Program-made: the position numbers and the translations under genes
Shown: piece by piece, positions 32,705 through 43,838 of the stretch
Position numbering within the stretch: position 1 is the first letter of the stretch
How the letters are laid out: every line of letters begins with the position of its first letter
Assembly: GCA_035610365.1 (NCBI GenBank)
Contig: CM069436.1
Span: forward strand, 56,807,505 to 56,871,504
Length of the DNA stretch: 64,000 nt
DNA from: Aquatica leii
Taxonomy: Eukaryota > Arthropoda > Insecta > Coleoptera > Lampyridae
Reading direction: 5' to 3'
The notes under the pieces: model-generated
What the model was told of the DNA's origin: nothing
Database searches by the model: none
The model's input: only the letters and a program-made list of their open reading frames with translations

Positions 32705-33190
32705 TACAGTAAGCTGTATTCAATGCTGTAGCCACAAACAAATTGATTGTATGGCTGCTAAAATAAGTTAATTAAAGAACATTTTGCTTGTGCCTCCGCG
32801 TGCATCTAAAAAATAAAATCTACCGTTTTGTCTTGTAATTGCATGTATAACTTTCTTATACGCTAGGCGTTGTGTTAGAATCTGAACAAATGTAGCCAAT
32901 TCATCGGCATTAAATTGTATTGTTGCGAATAATGATCAAAAAATTAGTTTGCAGATCGAAACAACGTAGTTATTTCCAGTTGTTTTAGTTCTTCGTTAGC
33001 CATTGCCGTCAAAAAGGCTTTCAGTCTTTCTTCTCGCTGAAAATTGGTTTCAAACAAACGGGGAGGAGCAATATGCACGATTTCTACTCTTACTTCTTCT
33101 TGCTCGTCGGTTTTTCAAATCCGTGATATCTTTTTTTTGTGCACGAGCGGCAGATTGGCCAATTGCTTTTCGTTTAAGTGGCATAAATGA
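32705..33190 (-). pseudogene. Helitron fragment (N-terminal basic region plus helicase P-loop)
   Basis: The minus strand from 33,188 starts 'MPLKRKAIGQSAARAQKKDI', a basic N-terminus like that of Helitron Rep-helicase proteins (MPPKRKxxGRxTxxAR). Below 32,900 it reads 'FNADELATFVQIL' and 'GRFYFLDARGGTSKMFF', corresponding to LNxDQxxxF...GGxFFLDAPGGTGKTFL. The P-loop Lys and Gly are mutated. The Rep domain between these two parts is deleted. The fragment is cut off at about 32,704, where the PLE begins, so the PLE may have inserted into it. Confidence 0.7.
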
Positions 33191-33194
33191 TCTG

Positions 33195-34360
33195 ACAGTA
33201 AAACAAACGCTATGTAATCATAATTAAAAACTCATAATTAACTTTACTATGTGACACTTTTAGCAACAATGATTATTTATAAAAAAAGTATTTGTATTTT
33301 TTGTAGTCATGAACCTTTATTGGCGTACGCAGAGCCTCTATTAAAGTTTTATCGCGATCGAATAAATTGTATAAGAATGCATAGATGACAAACATACAAA
33401 CGTTTAATTAAACTAATTGTACTCGACATGCGTTGCAATGCCACCTAAAGTAAAAACGTGTTTGTATGTACAATATGCATTTTTTGTATATTCATATTTT
33501 GCATTTTATATATTATGCACAAAATATATACTTTTTCAATACTTTATTAAAAACCAAATATAACCATTATCAGTTGTTTTGTATACACTTTTATTGTTTT
33601 GATATTTTTAAATACCATGGTTTTTTTAACAAAATTTGGAGTTGAATTGTACTTAATAAATTCAATTTTTTTTACTTTATGTATAGTTTTACTGCAGACT
33701 TATAAAAAAATATTTTTATATTCTTTAAATGTGTTAATAAATTATTTATGTTTTATTTTTATCCTAAACTTCTTTTATTAACACAAGTTTTCATTATTCT
33801 TTATTAAATATTCTCTATGAAACGTTAATTTTGCAGTTTTAGTTAAATTTTAATAATGCTGTTAAATTCAATTTGCAAAACCGTGTTTAATGTTTTAAAT
33901 AGTTCTTTGTATATACGACATAACAGAATTTTATATTATTACGCAAAAATAATGGAAAACTACAATAAAAGTTTTTAAAATAATGCTTAATTTTAGGTAT
34001 TTTAGATATATTTATTTTTGGTTTATAAAAAAATAATTGTAGTAAATAACGCAAGTACAAAAATTGATCTCTCATTAATAATTTTGTTAATTGAGATCAC
34101 TTAAAAAAAATATGTTTTTTATTATAGAAAACTATGTTGTACTTATCTGTTTTATTTGCAAACTAAATTAAACATTTAAATCTTAAAAAATGTTTGCAAT
34201 TTTTATAAACAAAATAAATTGTTTAATTATACTAAACAAATATTATTGTATTATAATATAAAATCACAAAACACGCGTTTTTTGTAATATGTACAAACAC
34301 AATATAAATAATATGCGAAGTAATAACATTCTGCTGAACTTTCATTGTTTATTATTTTGA
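33195..34360. other. AT-rich, nothing recognised
   Basis: No supported feature. The frames at 33,599-33,781 plus and 33,887-34,075 minus are hydrophobic AT-driven sequences without family resemblance. Confidence 0.6.
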
Positions 34361-34364
34361 AATG

Positions 34365-34420
34365 AATATACACAACGTTTCGATTGCTGTGGTATCTGCA
34401 ATCGTCATCAGGTGAAATAC
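34365..34420 (-). ncRNA. Isolated hammerhead-like motif (probable solo PLE end)
   Basis: On the minus strand: TTCAC, CTGATGA (complement of 34,405-34,411), a 6-bp stem II GATTGC/GCAATC with one extra C before it, GAAAC, GTT and GTG. The boxes are intact, while stem I is only about 3 bp. No PLE coding sequence lies next to it. Arrangement and the GAAACGTTG word match the other PLE ends. Confidence 0.55.
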
Positions 34421-34424
34421 TAAA

Positions 34425-35195
34425 TAATATGCAACACCATTTTGCATTTTTAGTGTCTAACACTAAAAGCGCATTGCTAACAGCAAATAATTTTTTTAAC
34501 AGTACAAACAACAAGGTTTTGTACGCTATTTAGACTCTTAAAAATGTTTTAAACAGTTACTAAAAATCACAAGTAATTATAGTATATTTATTTGAAGTTT
34601 TGTTTTGACAATTATATCAGTATAATTACTAAAGAAGATAGAAAAACTATCAGTAAAAAAGGGCATAAAGAACAAGCATAGTACAGAAGTTCACTCTCTT
34701 GAAACCTAGACAAACTATTGCCATCTGTTTAAGAATTACGTAACTACACCTTACGGACATTATTGGTATGTTACTGACAGTAGGCATATGTACAAACATT
34801 ATTCAGTGACAAATTGCAAAAACATAATTTTTTAAAGTAACTTTGTAAAAAACTAGTATGCAAATGTTTGTACCAAGTAGTCTTATAAGTGTTACTGTTA
34901 GAGCGCAAGAGTCAGACAACACCAAAACACATAGGAACAGACCGCGCATTGTTTCTCCTAGTAATTGTATACCTACAGCATTTTTAATTTTTTTTGAAGA
35001 TGGCAAAACACTATAAAAAAAGATAAAACCAGGTTAGAACAAGACAGACATGAAAAGAACAGTTACAGTTAAAATCTAAATAGTTGTCAGCAAAAAAAAA
35101 TTGGAATCCCGAAAACTTTACTTTTACATCGTATTAAAAATGATATTGTCAATAGTCTTCGTAACAATCATTGCAAAGTTTTGTTTCTGCAGAAC
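34425..35195. other. AT-rich, nothing recognised
   Basis: No supported feature. Confidence 0.5.
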
Positions 35196-35199
35196 AAAA

Positions 35200-35462
35200 G
35201 AAAAACTTGTTATTCACATACTAGACTTGAAAATTAGGTTTTATGGTTTGACAACCTGACGTATAAAAATTAGCATTTGATATTACGGAATAAAAAATGA
35301 TTATTTATAGTTTTAACAAAATTAAAAAGTTTTCTAGAAAAGACTGGCTGTCTGGTTATTGTAAGCAAAAAATCCAAATATCTATAACAGAATCAGAAGT
35401 TACAAATGCTGCTTTCAACAGAGTTGACTTTTTCAAGTCCTTGTTTTATTAAGAATTTTAGT
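35200..35462 (+). pseudogene. pogo/Tigger-like transposase fragment (CENP-B-type HTH)
   Basis: The plus strand reads 'LVIHILDLKIRFYGLTT' near 35,210, then after stops 'FSRKDWLSGYCKQKIQISIT', then 'AAFNRVDFFKSLFY' up to 35,452. This follows the pattern of the CENP-B/Tc5-type DNA-binding region of pogo transposases (xxMxxxFYGLTxxxVRxLAYxxA...GKDWLxGFxxRxPxLSxRxPExTSxARAxxFNxxxVxxFFxxL). Only this domain is visible; the DDE catalytic domain is missing. Two or more stops. Confidence 0.6.
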
Positions 35463-35464
35463 TA

Positions 35465-37640
35465 TTACAGTAAGAAACGTCTCAAGTAGCATGTGTTGGA
35501 CCAATATCGTAATTTTATGTTGGGCATTTATTGGAAATGTTAACGTTTTTTTATAATGGTTAAAAATTGGAGTTCAACTTATATTAACTCAAGGATTAAT
35601 TTATTTATAATATTTATGTTATTAATTCGATTTTAATTCTTTGTGGTTTTTGTACCGCCGTCTCAGCCTTTAACGGTGCATAAAGATGTGCACAATTCTT
35701 TCTTTTAATTCCGTGTCGATAACACTAGGAAACCGTTTCCGGATAGCCTATAAGACAATAGAAAATAATCAATTTATTAATTAAGATTAATTATCAAAAT
35801 TACAATAAAATTGTAAATATGCAATCATCTATGTCATTCTTTAATCGAAAATGACATGAAGGCTTTTTTTATTTCATTTTTAATTATCAATTTACTTGAT
35901 TATTGACAAAGGTGTCTAATTTTTAGCCAATTTGATTTTCGTAATGTAAGTATCTATACAAGAAAACAAAAAATTTGAATACGATTAAGAGTTAAAAATT
36001 GACCTTTTTCTTAATTGATAATTTTATTTTTTCTCTGTATTGTTCATTCCAAATTTTTATTTTGAATAAATAGGAATTAATATGTTTTATTAGCAAAAAA
36101 ATTACGCAAAAAGCAGTACTCAAATATGATGTGCATAAAAAATATTTACTGCATAGTAAATATTGCGGTTTTAGTATATTTAAACATGTTGTTTAACCTG
36201 CAATTTTTTTACACGTTGCCCAGACATACTCCTATAAACTATATCGTTATTTTAATTAGTACTAACTTAATAAACACAGTTGGTACTTACTTTTTATCCC
36301 CAAAAAAAAAAAAATTTTATAAATCACTAAATTTAAACTTTCTTGCACAGTTTTAAATACAAAATAATTTTTTTTTACAAACTTAGAAGAAGTTGTAAAG
36401 TAAATAACTGGTGTTTGGTCATAATCGTAAGGAGGTGTCTACTTTACTCAAAAGAAAATTATCCGGCTTCTAGAAAAAAACTTACGAGGCCGGTTTTATG
36501 CTAAGAATGATGCTTATGGTCTTGCAAGTTTGTTCTGGCCGATTTTGCCGATTTTCATATACATATTTTCATGTATATAATAAACCACTTGAATTTAATA
36601 TAAACTGCGTCATGGTCAAGCATTATAATACAGAGGTTTAGAAATAAGCACTGCTTAATTTGATTATGATTCTAAACAATTCCATACCTAAATCTCTATG
36701 AAAACAAAAACGTATTTTTCATATTTTAACAAAGTTACTAATAATTTTCTATTGATGAAATTATTAGACTACTTAGAATATAATAAAAATAATATTTTGA
36801 ATGTGCATGATTAAGTTATTGATTGAATTGTTTATACAAATATTTGTTACTTCTTGACGACACTTAATTCTTCTAGTTTGAATGTACTCAAAATTGTAAT
36901 AAATAACTTCAACAAGCATTTAAAATCTACTTTACGGATTTTTTTAAGAGGAACTTATAAAGTCTTGATTGAAGAAAAAATTATTTAAATTTATAGTAAA
37001 ATTGCACTTTATTTTTCTAGAATCTTAACAAAGCGGTCTAGTAACAATACCTTTCCGGACTGCTTGCTTTAAATGCACAAATGTTATACCTATACCAACC
37101 AAATTAACATTCTAAAAAAAATTTAAAAAAACAATAATAAATCTGTTTATTTATATTTGTTTTTCAATTAAAATACACAAATTTGAATATACTTAGAAAT
37201 AAAATACATTTTTGTCGAGGTACTGTGTTATGTTTGTTCATAAAAACTTCGGAATGCGTGTATACATATGTATTAAAATTACTATTTTTTTTCTTTCATG
37301 CTTATTGCTCAATTGCAATTGTTTAAACAAATTAAAACCTAATTAAAAAAAAGCAAGTGTTTGTACATAAACACATAAGTAGGTTTAAAATATTTGCTAG
37401 ACAACGTATATTATAAAATGCTTCTATTTACTTTTTACGATTGTTACTCTTGACTTAACACAAAATCTCTGAAGCTCATAAAATAGCTATAAATAATGTA
37501 TACCTTAGTAATTATTGCTTTAGTTTTAGTTGTTCGTTTCAAATTAAAATATAGAAATAAATTATATAAGTAACTTTTGATTGTTGTTAACGATGACACT
37601 GCTAAGGAGTTTCGATAAAATTCATTATACACACCCATGG
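35465..37640. other. AT-rich, mostly empty
   Basis: No gene supported. A small patch of balanced composition at 36,400-36,540 is not recognised. A poly-A run at about 36,301-36,313 is low complexity. Confidence 0.6.
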
Positions 37641-38014
37641 TGGTAATGGTAAAATACTGATATGTAATAGCGAAGGCTTTCACGACCGGAGTCTATACTA
37701 AGACAAGAACGTCTTCCGGGTTTGGACCGTGTCAATGTTGTAACTGAAGTTGCCAACGTTTCGCCCACTTTCGTAAGGGGCTTCATCAGGGCGTGAGAAA
37801 AATCGAAGAACTCAAACAAGCAACCGAAATCTAACTAAACACTTCTCAAAAGTTAGGTTATCCACTTGTGAAACAAGCCAGATTCTAAACTCAGAAAAGG
37901 TAAGAAAGAAAACGATAAACTTGAAAAAGCAAACGAAAATCTAACAAAGAACCACTACAAAGTTAGGTAATCAACTTGTCAACCAAGCCAGATTCTAAAC
38001 TCCATAGAAGTGAC

Positions 38015-40150
38015 TTAAAAAGAAATAGTCTCCGTATATAAAGAAGAAGTATCGTCAAGGCTAGTTAAGCTCGACTCTGATTGGGTTACGGTTGAACGAG
38101 GGCGTGTTTTCGATAAAGGACTAATGACCGGGAACCAAAGAGGGGACAGCTCGAAACCATGATCACGATTGAAGTTATTGGGGTGTTTGATGATTTCTAT
38201 GCTCTCTCGAAATTTCCTGGTAAAAAAGAATGGAGATTTGGCAATCACCGAAACGTTATCAAAATCTATCTTGCGACCTGTAGTAAAATGATGTTCAGCA
38301 ACCGCAGACTTAGAAATATGCCTTTTGCTTATACAACGATCATGTTCTGAAATGCGAGTAATGACGGAACGACCGGTCTCACCAATGTAGACTAAACCAC
38401 ATGAACAAGGAATTTGGTATACACCTTGAGATGAAAGTGTAGGAAATTTGTCCTTGGGAGAAGGAAGAATCTGAGAGATTTTGCCTGGCGAGTTGAAAAT
38501 AGGTTTGATACTATTCTTACGAAGAAGTTTCCTTATTTGATCTGTAACCTTGTGAATGTAGGGTAAAAAGGCCAATTTCGGATTGGATTCGGGAGTAGAA
38601 ATGTTCTTAGGTAATCGAGTACGTGGATGTAGACGACGATTAATAACTCTATGAATATCTCGTTTCATAAAACCATTGTTCACTAAAGTTCTAGTAAGAT
38701 GACAGAGTTCCGAATCTAGATTCTCAGGTTGACAAATAGAAAAAGCACGATGAACCAAAGATTCAATAACAGAACGTTTTTGGGCAGGATGATGGTGAGA
38801 CGAAGCATGAAGGTATCTATCAGTATGGGTGGGTTTGCGATAAACAGAATGGCCAGAAGTCCGTCAGGCTTACGAGTCACAAGAACGTCAAGAAATGGGA
38901 GAGATCCGTTACTTTCGATTTCCATAGTGAATTTGATATCCAAGTGTTGATTGTTAAGATGATTAAGAAACTTCGAGATGACCATTAAGCCAAACAATAA
39001 ACGTGTCGTCAACATACCTAAACCAAACTTTAGGTTTTAATATTGATGATTCCAAAGCAACCGTTTCAAAATATTTCATAAAAATTTTAGCTACAACATG
39101 TGATAGAGGAGAACCCATAGCAGCACCAGAAACCTGTTCGTAAAACTTGTTATCAAATTGGAAGTATTTAGTGGATAGACACTTATCAATAAGAGGAACC
39201 AAACTCAAGTCCTTGCCATGTTGAGACAGAATCTGTTCGATGATAATCAGCGAATCCTTAATAGGAACTTTAGTAAAAAGTGAAGTGACATCAAAACTCA
39301 CAAGAAGATTGTGGGGTTCAAGTTTTATAGTTTGTAAACTTTGATTAAAATGCTGAGAGTTGAGGATATGAGAAGGGGTTTTGCCTGTAAACTCGCAAAG
39401 AATGTTGGACAAGAACTTGGCTAGCTTGTAGGTGGGAGATTGAAGATTGGATAGTACTAACGATAGGTCGAAAGGGAATACCTTGTTTGTGAATTTTGGG
39501 AATTCCGTATAGACGAGGTGGCTTAGAATCTGAAAGGGTAAGTCGACGTTTAGTTTCAGGAGGTAGATCAGAAGATTTGATAACTTGGCTGACTTCACGT
39601 TTAATCCTCGAAGTGGGATTACGAGTTAAAAGAGCGTACGTTTCCGCAGACACAATAGAATGGATTTTCGCAACATAATCAATATGGTTCAAGACGACAG
39701 TAGCATTGCCTTTGTCGGCGGGAAGAACAATAATATCAGGGTTCTTACGAAGACTTTTTAGGGATAACTCTTCCGACCTAGAAGTGTTGGGTTTCGAAAT
39801 TTTAGATGATTCAAGGATTTTGCCAGTGTTAATACGAATGGGATCTGAGATGTGGCAAGGAAGGTGTCTTATAAAAGACTCGACAGCACATAAAATATCT
39901 TCTTTAGGAATACATTTGGGAGCAACAGCAAAATTCAAACTAATAGATAGCACCGATTCCTGTTCTGAAGTGAGGATCAAACTAGATAAATTAACAACCG
40001 TCTTTAAAGATTTAGTAGTAGATGAAACTTTACGATCCTTGGATTCTAATGTTTGAAACTTTTTGAGATGACCTTCAGTGGTTAGTCGTAGAGTGGTATC
40101 AGACTGCTGGTAAGTAATGTTGTCAAAGAGATTCCAATCATCCGGGGAGT
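38015..40150 (-). pseudogene. Penelope-like reverse transcriptase / GIY-YIG endonuclease, three frameshifts
   Basis: Domain order on the minus strand is as follows. N-terminal domain: 'RKNPDIIVLPADKGNATVVL' (about 39,760-39,700). RT entry: 'PRLYGIPKIHKQGIPFRPIV'; after a shift near 39,440, 'LVSFDVTSLFTKVP' (motif A), 'AMGSPLSHVVAKIFM' and 'FRYVDDTFIVW', whose YVDD is encoded at 39,005-39,016. After a shift near 38,985 comes 'GSLPFLDVLVTRKPDG'. After a shift near 38,860 comes the linker and 'GVYQIPCSCGLVYIGETGRS', the GIY-YIG core, ending at the stop at 38,015. The frame is open upstream to about 40,150 and the true start was not fixed. All catalytic signatures remain, so the copy is fairly young, but the frameshifts inactivate it. 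The enzyme would copy PLE RNA at a nick made by GIY-YIG. Confidence 0.93.
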
Positions 40151-40171
40151 TTGAGTTCTTCGATTTCTCTC

Positions 40172-40215
40172 ACGCCCTGATGAAGCCCCTTACGAAAGTG
40201 GGCGAAACGTTGGCA
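40172..40215 (+). ncRNA. Hammerhead-like motif in PLE inverted arm
   Basis: CTGATGA at 40,177-40,183, one extra A, a stem II GCCCCTT/AAG-GGGC, GAAAC at 40,204-40,208, then GTTGGC. Stem I is short (GCC/GGC) and the cleavage triplet would be GTT. Its inverse occupies the left arm at about 37,750-37,795. Core boxes are intact but activity is uncertain. Confidence 0.55.
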
Positions 40216-40399
40216 ACTTCGGTTACAACATTGACACGGTCCAAACCCGGAAGACGTTCTTATCTTAGTAAATACTGATATGTTAATGATGTAGAAAAGT
40301 TAAATTATAAATATAAAACAATTATTCTGTCTCACTGACGACAGCGATCACAGGTGTCATAAACATATTGAATAAATATTGGCATTAATTCTGCTATTA

Positions 40400-40590
40400 T
40401 TTTTTTTTTAAATTTGTTTTAACATCTAAAACTAAAAGGTCATTAAAATCTAAATTGCGGCTTGTTTCAACATGGTGTAGCGTTAACGCCGTTTCAGTTT
40501 TTTCTTTGCTCAATCGTATTTGTGGGTTTTTGTACTCAAAAGTTTTTTGTCAATTCTGACATATACTAAATAGTTTTCAAAAAATAATGA
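40400..40590 (-). pseudogene. PLE GIY-YIG tail fragment, inverted
   Basis: The minus strand from about 40,580 reads 'YLVYVRIDKKLLSTKTHKYD' (compare YIGQTKQKLKTRIKNHKYDC) and then 'ETALTLHHVETSRNLDFND', the ALALHHxETGHDFDFNNP tail of PLE endonucleases. It lies head-to-head with the plus-strand PLE that starts at about 40,592. That arrangement suggests an inverted 5' part of the same insertion or two abutting fragments. Confidence 0.7.
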
Positions 40591-40591
40591 C

Positions 40592-42010
40592 GATTTGATT
40601 CTTTTACGTTCGGACAAAGCGAACTCCACCGTAATTATACACAAAGATGAATACAAAACAAAAATCACCTATTTATTAACTGACAATATGATATAAAACA
40701 AAAGCAACGTAGACATTATTATTAAATACTAAAATCAAAATAACAACATCATAAAAGACCTATTAAACAACGGACATATAGATACTAATAAATATGCTAA
40801 CACACCACCTAGATTCTACGGGTTAATCAAAACTCACAAAGACGATCATGCGTTAAGACGTGTCTTGTATTGGAACACCCACATACACACTGTTAAAGTT
40901 CATATCAAAGGTATTAAGTAACATTTCATTTTTATTTTAACACAAATAGTAATCGATAATATAAAAAAAAATAATACCACCTAACTACAAGATGGTTTTG
41001 TTTGATGTATCGTTTCTGTTCACTATTATTACCAGAGATCTCACTATCAAACTAATAAACTCATATTAGAATGATATAGAGTGCTACACCACCCTAGATC
41101 TATCAACTTTTACCAACTATAAGATCTATAATCAAAAATTTTGCACAGTTATGAGTAATCCTGCATCACCTATCTCAGCAAACTTGGTCATGAACGATCT
41201 CCTTACTGTTGTCTTAAAAAACCGTAATTGCCAGCCAATATTTTTATTATGCTATGTTGATAACATTATAACTTGTAATCCTGATAGAGAAATTGACCAC
41301 ATTCTAAAAATTTTTAAAAGCAATAACACCCATCTCAAATTTACATTTGAAGTAGAAAAAGATGGTTGCTTATCTTTTTCAGATGTGAAAATAATCAAAG
41401 ATCTCAACACAAACGATTTTTTCACAAAGTGGTACACCAAACTAATGGCGTCTAATAGAACTATTAATTATTTATCAAAACACTCTTACCACCAAAAGAT
41501 TATTATTATTAAATCAACAAAAGAAAATAATCAAACCTAGTAGTTCACTCGACACAATAAACCTCAACATACTAAAAAAAAACAACTGCTCTAACAACAT
41601 AATTAATCCACGTACCAGGACTAAATAATAAAATTATTCCAATATTAAAAACACTTAACACGCAATTAACTACTTATAACAGCAATAACATCTACAACAT
41701 GCTGTACACAACAATCAAAAACAAAACTAACATGCTTGGCCGACATAGTGTTATCTATAAGATTAACTGTTTAAACTGCAGTAAATGATATATGGGACAA
41801 ACAAAACAAAAAACAGTTAACTGGTTAAAAACCTACAAATATCATTGTGGACACAAAAAACTGAATCAGCGTTAGCGCTACACCATTTAATTTTAATTTT
41901 AATAATCCTTAAATTAAGCATAGTAATAATGTTAATTTTAACAATAATACTCAAAACTTAAGTACTACTTATAAGAATATTATTACCAATATAAAGCAAT
42001 GTAAGATTTT
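40592..42010 (+). pseudogene. Penelope-like element remnant (RT and GIY-YIG)
   Basis: The order of motifs on the plus strand is 'SDKANSTVIIHKDEY' (family ADKGNSTVIIxKxxY, 40,612), 'NNGHIDTNKYANTPPRFYGL' with 'IKTHK' (40,770-40,840), and 'KMVLFDVSFLFT' (motif A, 40,990). Then 41,151-41,540 contains 'SNPASPISANLVMNDLL' and 'LLCYVDNIITC', where the catalytic YVDD is YVDN. The endonuclease part is broken: 'NIYNML', 'HSVIYKINCLNCSK', stop, 'YMGQTKQK' at 41,690-41,820. Small deletions and at least four stops are present. It belongs to the same PLE family as the copies at 21.6 and 57.6 kb (YIGQTKQK type). Confidence 0.85.
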
Positions 42011-42104
42011 TCTAGCTATGTCCGTAATATTTTATGAATTCAATCTTGATTTAAAAAAATTATAGTATGTCAAGTCTACGTTTGCCACTGTTGTATTCTA
42101 ATTG

Positions 42105-43069
42105 TTCTTATGTTTAATTAATGTATTCGTAATGTTATTTCATTGTTATGGTTGTCTTCAAAGTACAGTCCTAGACACACCACTTTTCCACTATAGTAGT
42201 GCTATTGCGATGGACTTTCAGAAGAACTTGCCACTTCCGAATATAAGCACTAACGACGTCTATTATAAGAGACAGTTGTCTTTTTACTTGTTCAATATTC
42301 ACGTTCTGTCTAGTGGAGAGTCACTGTTTTATACTTATACAGAAACAGCTAGAAAAAGGGATCCGATGAAGTGGCATATATGCTGTTTGATTTTATTGTT
42401 AACCATTTGGACAATGTTGTAGAAGAATTAGAAACCTTCTGCGATTTATGTTGCGGAGAAAACAAAAACTATACACTATTTTGCCTGATACATTTCGTCG
42501 TACATACAACCAAACTTTTAAAAAACATTAAAATGACATTTCCAGTCCGTGGTCACAGCTACATGGAATGTGATCGTAACATGGGTCTGATCAATCAAAA
42601 AGCTTGTGTAGAACTGCCTTCTGGCTGGAACAAACAAATTACTTCAGCAAGAGTGGAGCCTAGTCCATTTCATGTAATAAGTTGCAAAGACCAAAGACTT
42701 TTTTGATCATGGACTACTTTCCTTTCTAAGCTTTTTTTCAAGAAGTGTCCGTTTAAAAGCAGACCAATCAAAGAACTGACCGTATCTCTAGGTATACCTA
42801 GAATGATTCAACACAGAGAAACATACAATAGAAGCTACACCTCTTCTGTCGTTGTTCCTCCCAAACGCAAACGGGAAAACTTCAGTAGGCTTCTTCCTGG
42901 TCAGTTTGAACTGCCTAATTTAAAATACAATGAGAGAGTTCCTATAACCGTTAAAAAATATAGAAACTTTCAACATCTTAAGCGCTTTTGCGAAGATGCT
43001 AGTGCAAATGCATATTACGAGAATATACCTTACAAGCGTGATGTAGCTGAGGATGATGATGATCAGTAA
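42105..43069 (+). pseudogene. DUF7869-like (RNase H-fold, transposase-related) gene, two lesions
   Basis: An N-terminal piece up to about 42,350 ('KNLPLPNISTNDVYYKRQLS', 'NIHVLSSGESLFYTY') shifts frame by one base near 42,355. From there one frame continues to the stop at 43,069 with a single TGA at 42,704-42,706. Key motifs are 'CDLCCGENKNYT' (family D-x-C-x-GQNKN), 'VRGHSYMECDRNMGLINQK' (family GHSxxxxDRxFG) and a basic, then acidic C-terminus ('RDVAEDDDDQ'). The pattern Asp...C-GQNKN...GHS...D is what I know from DUF7869-type proteins, thought to be DDE/RNase H-like transposase derivatives in arthropods. The N-terminal zinc-finger part is missing. Well preserved, so a fairly recent loss. 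The family name is from memory. Confidence 0.6.
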
Positions 43070-43074
43070 ATTAG

Positions 43075-43835
43075 CGTAAAAAAGTTTGTTTTTGTTAATT
43101 TAATGTTTTTGTATCGTGTTTTAGATTTTTATATAAATTTGATGTGGTTTTCTTGTAATACTTTATTTTTTCCATTGTATGCTATGTGACGTTCATCCTT
43201 ATTCCCCCCAACATATTGTACCTGCTGCTTTATATATTTTTTATCTACGCTTATGGAAAGAGAATGTAGGTAAGTATTTATGCAACCGGTATTATATATA
43301 TGTAGGTATTACTAACAAACAACTGAAGCAGAAATAATATAATTTGATACCTGTATGGGGTTTTCAAATTTCTAAATTCGGTTTTCTCAAAAGTAACATT
43401 TTGTGACATTCATCTTCTTTCTCCTGTACCCTTCATTTATAAGCCAAGAAATATTATGGCTACAAAAAACATAAACAAATTGGCCGAACTGCAATATCAG
43501 CAATTGGGCAATAAATTTCGCCTTTGTTTCTTTATTCACGGATTAGTTGGATAAGAAGACGGTTGTGGATAAACGAATTCAAAGCATTTTTCAAAGCTTT
43601 CAAAACATTTTGTGACGTTTGCGAAACTCGGTAAATAGAAAAACACTTTTTATTTTGGACAACCTGTTACATGCCAAAGTTAAAACAAAGTCACTGCCTG
43701 AAATGAGGTAACATAAACGATGTTGTGCCGGTTGCTCAGTGGTGACGGGGTGGGTTATATTTTAAAATTCCGTGATAACTTGGAAACAAGATTGACATAA
43801 AATCGAAATAAAACGGTAAAAGACTCAAAAATCGG
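43075..43835. other. No recognised gene
   Basis: AT-rich 3' flank of the preceding gene, then mixed sequence. If 43,839-43,846 is a minus-strand primer binding site, the part below it (43,300-43,835) would be the 5' leader of that element; no gag could be recognised. Confidence 0.45.
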
Positions 43836-43838
43836 TTA

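Larger units (their letters stand above)
37652..40283 (-). mobile_element. Nearly full-length Penelope-like element with 14-bp TSD and 122-bp inverted ends
   Basis: The element (37,666-40,269) is bordered by 'aaatactgatatgt' at 37,652-37,665 and 40,270-40,283. Its ends carry inverted arms of 122 bp (37,696-37,817 and 40,149-40,270) with few differences. Each arm contains a hammerhead-like motif (minus strand in the left arm, plus strand in the right arm at 40,172-40,215). A 30-base 3' tail ('aatagcgaaggctttcacga' on the plus strand) lies outside the left arm and is shared with the mini copy at 14,594-14,627. Coding sequence runs on the minus strand. The inverted 5' arm is typical of Penelope insertions. 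Confidence 0.93.

Noticed and set aside
38159..38350. Plus-strand open frames opposite the PLE polyprotein (also 38,729-38,950 and 39,706-40,056)
   Set aside because: They mirror the minus-strand RT/endonuclease frame, which carries all the recognisable motifs.
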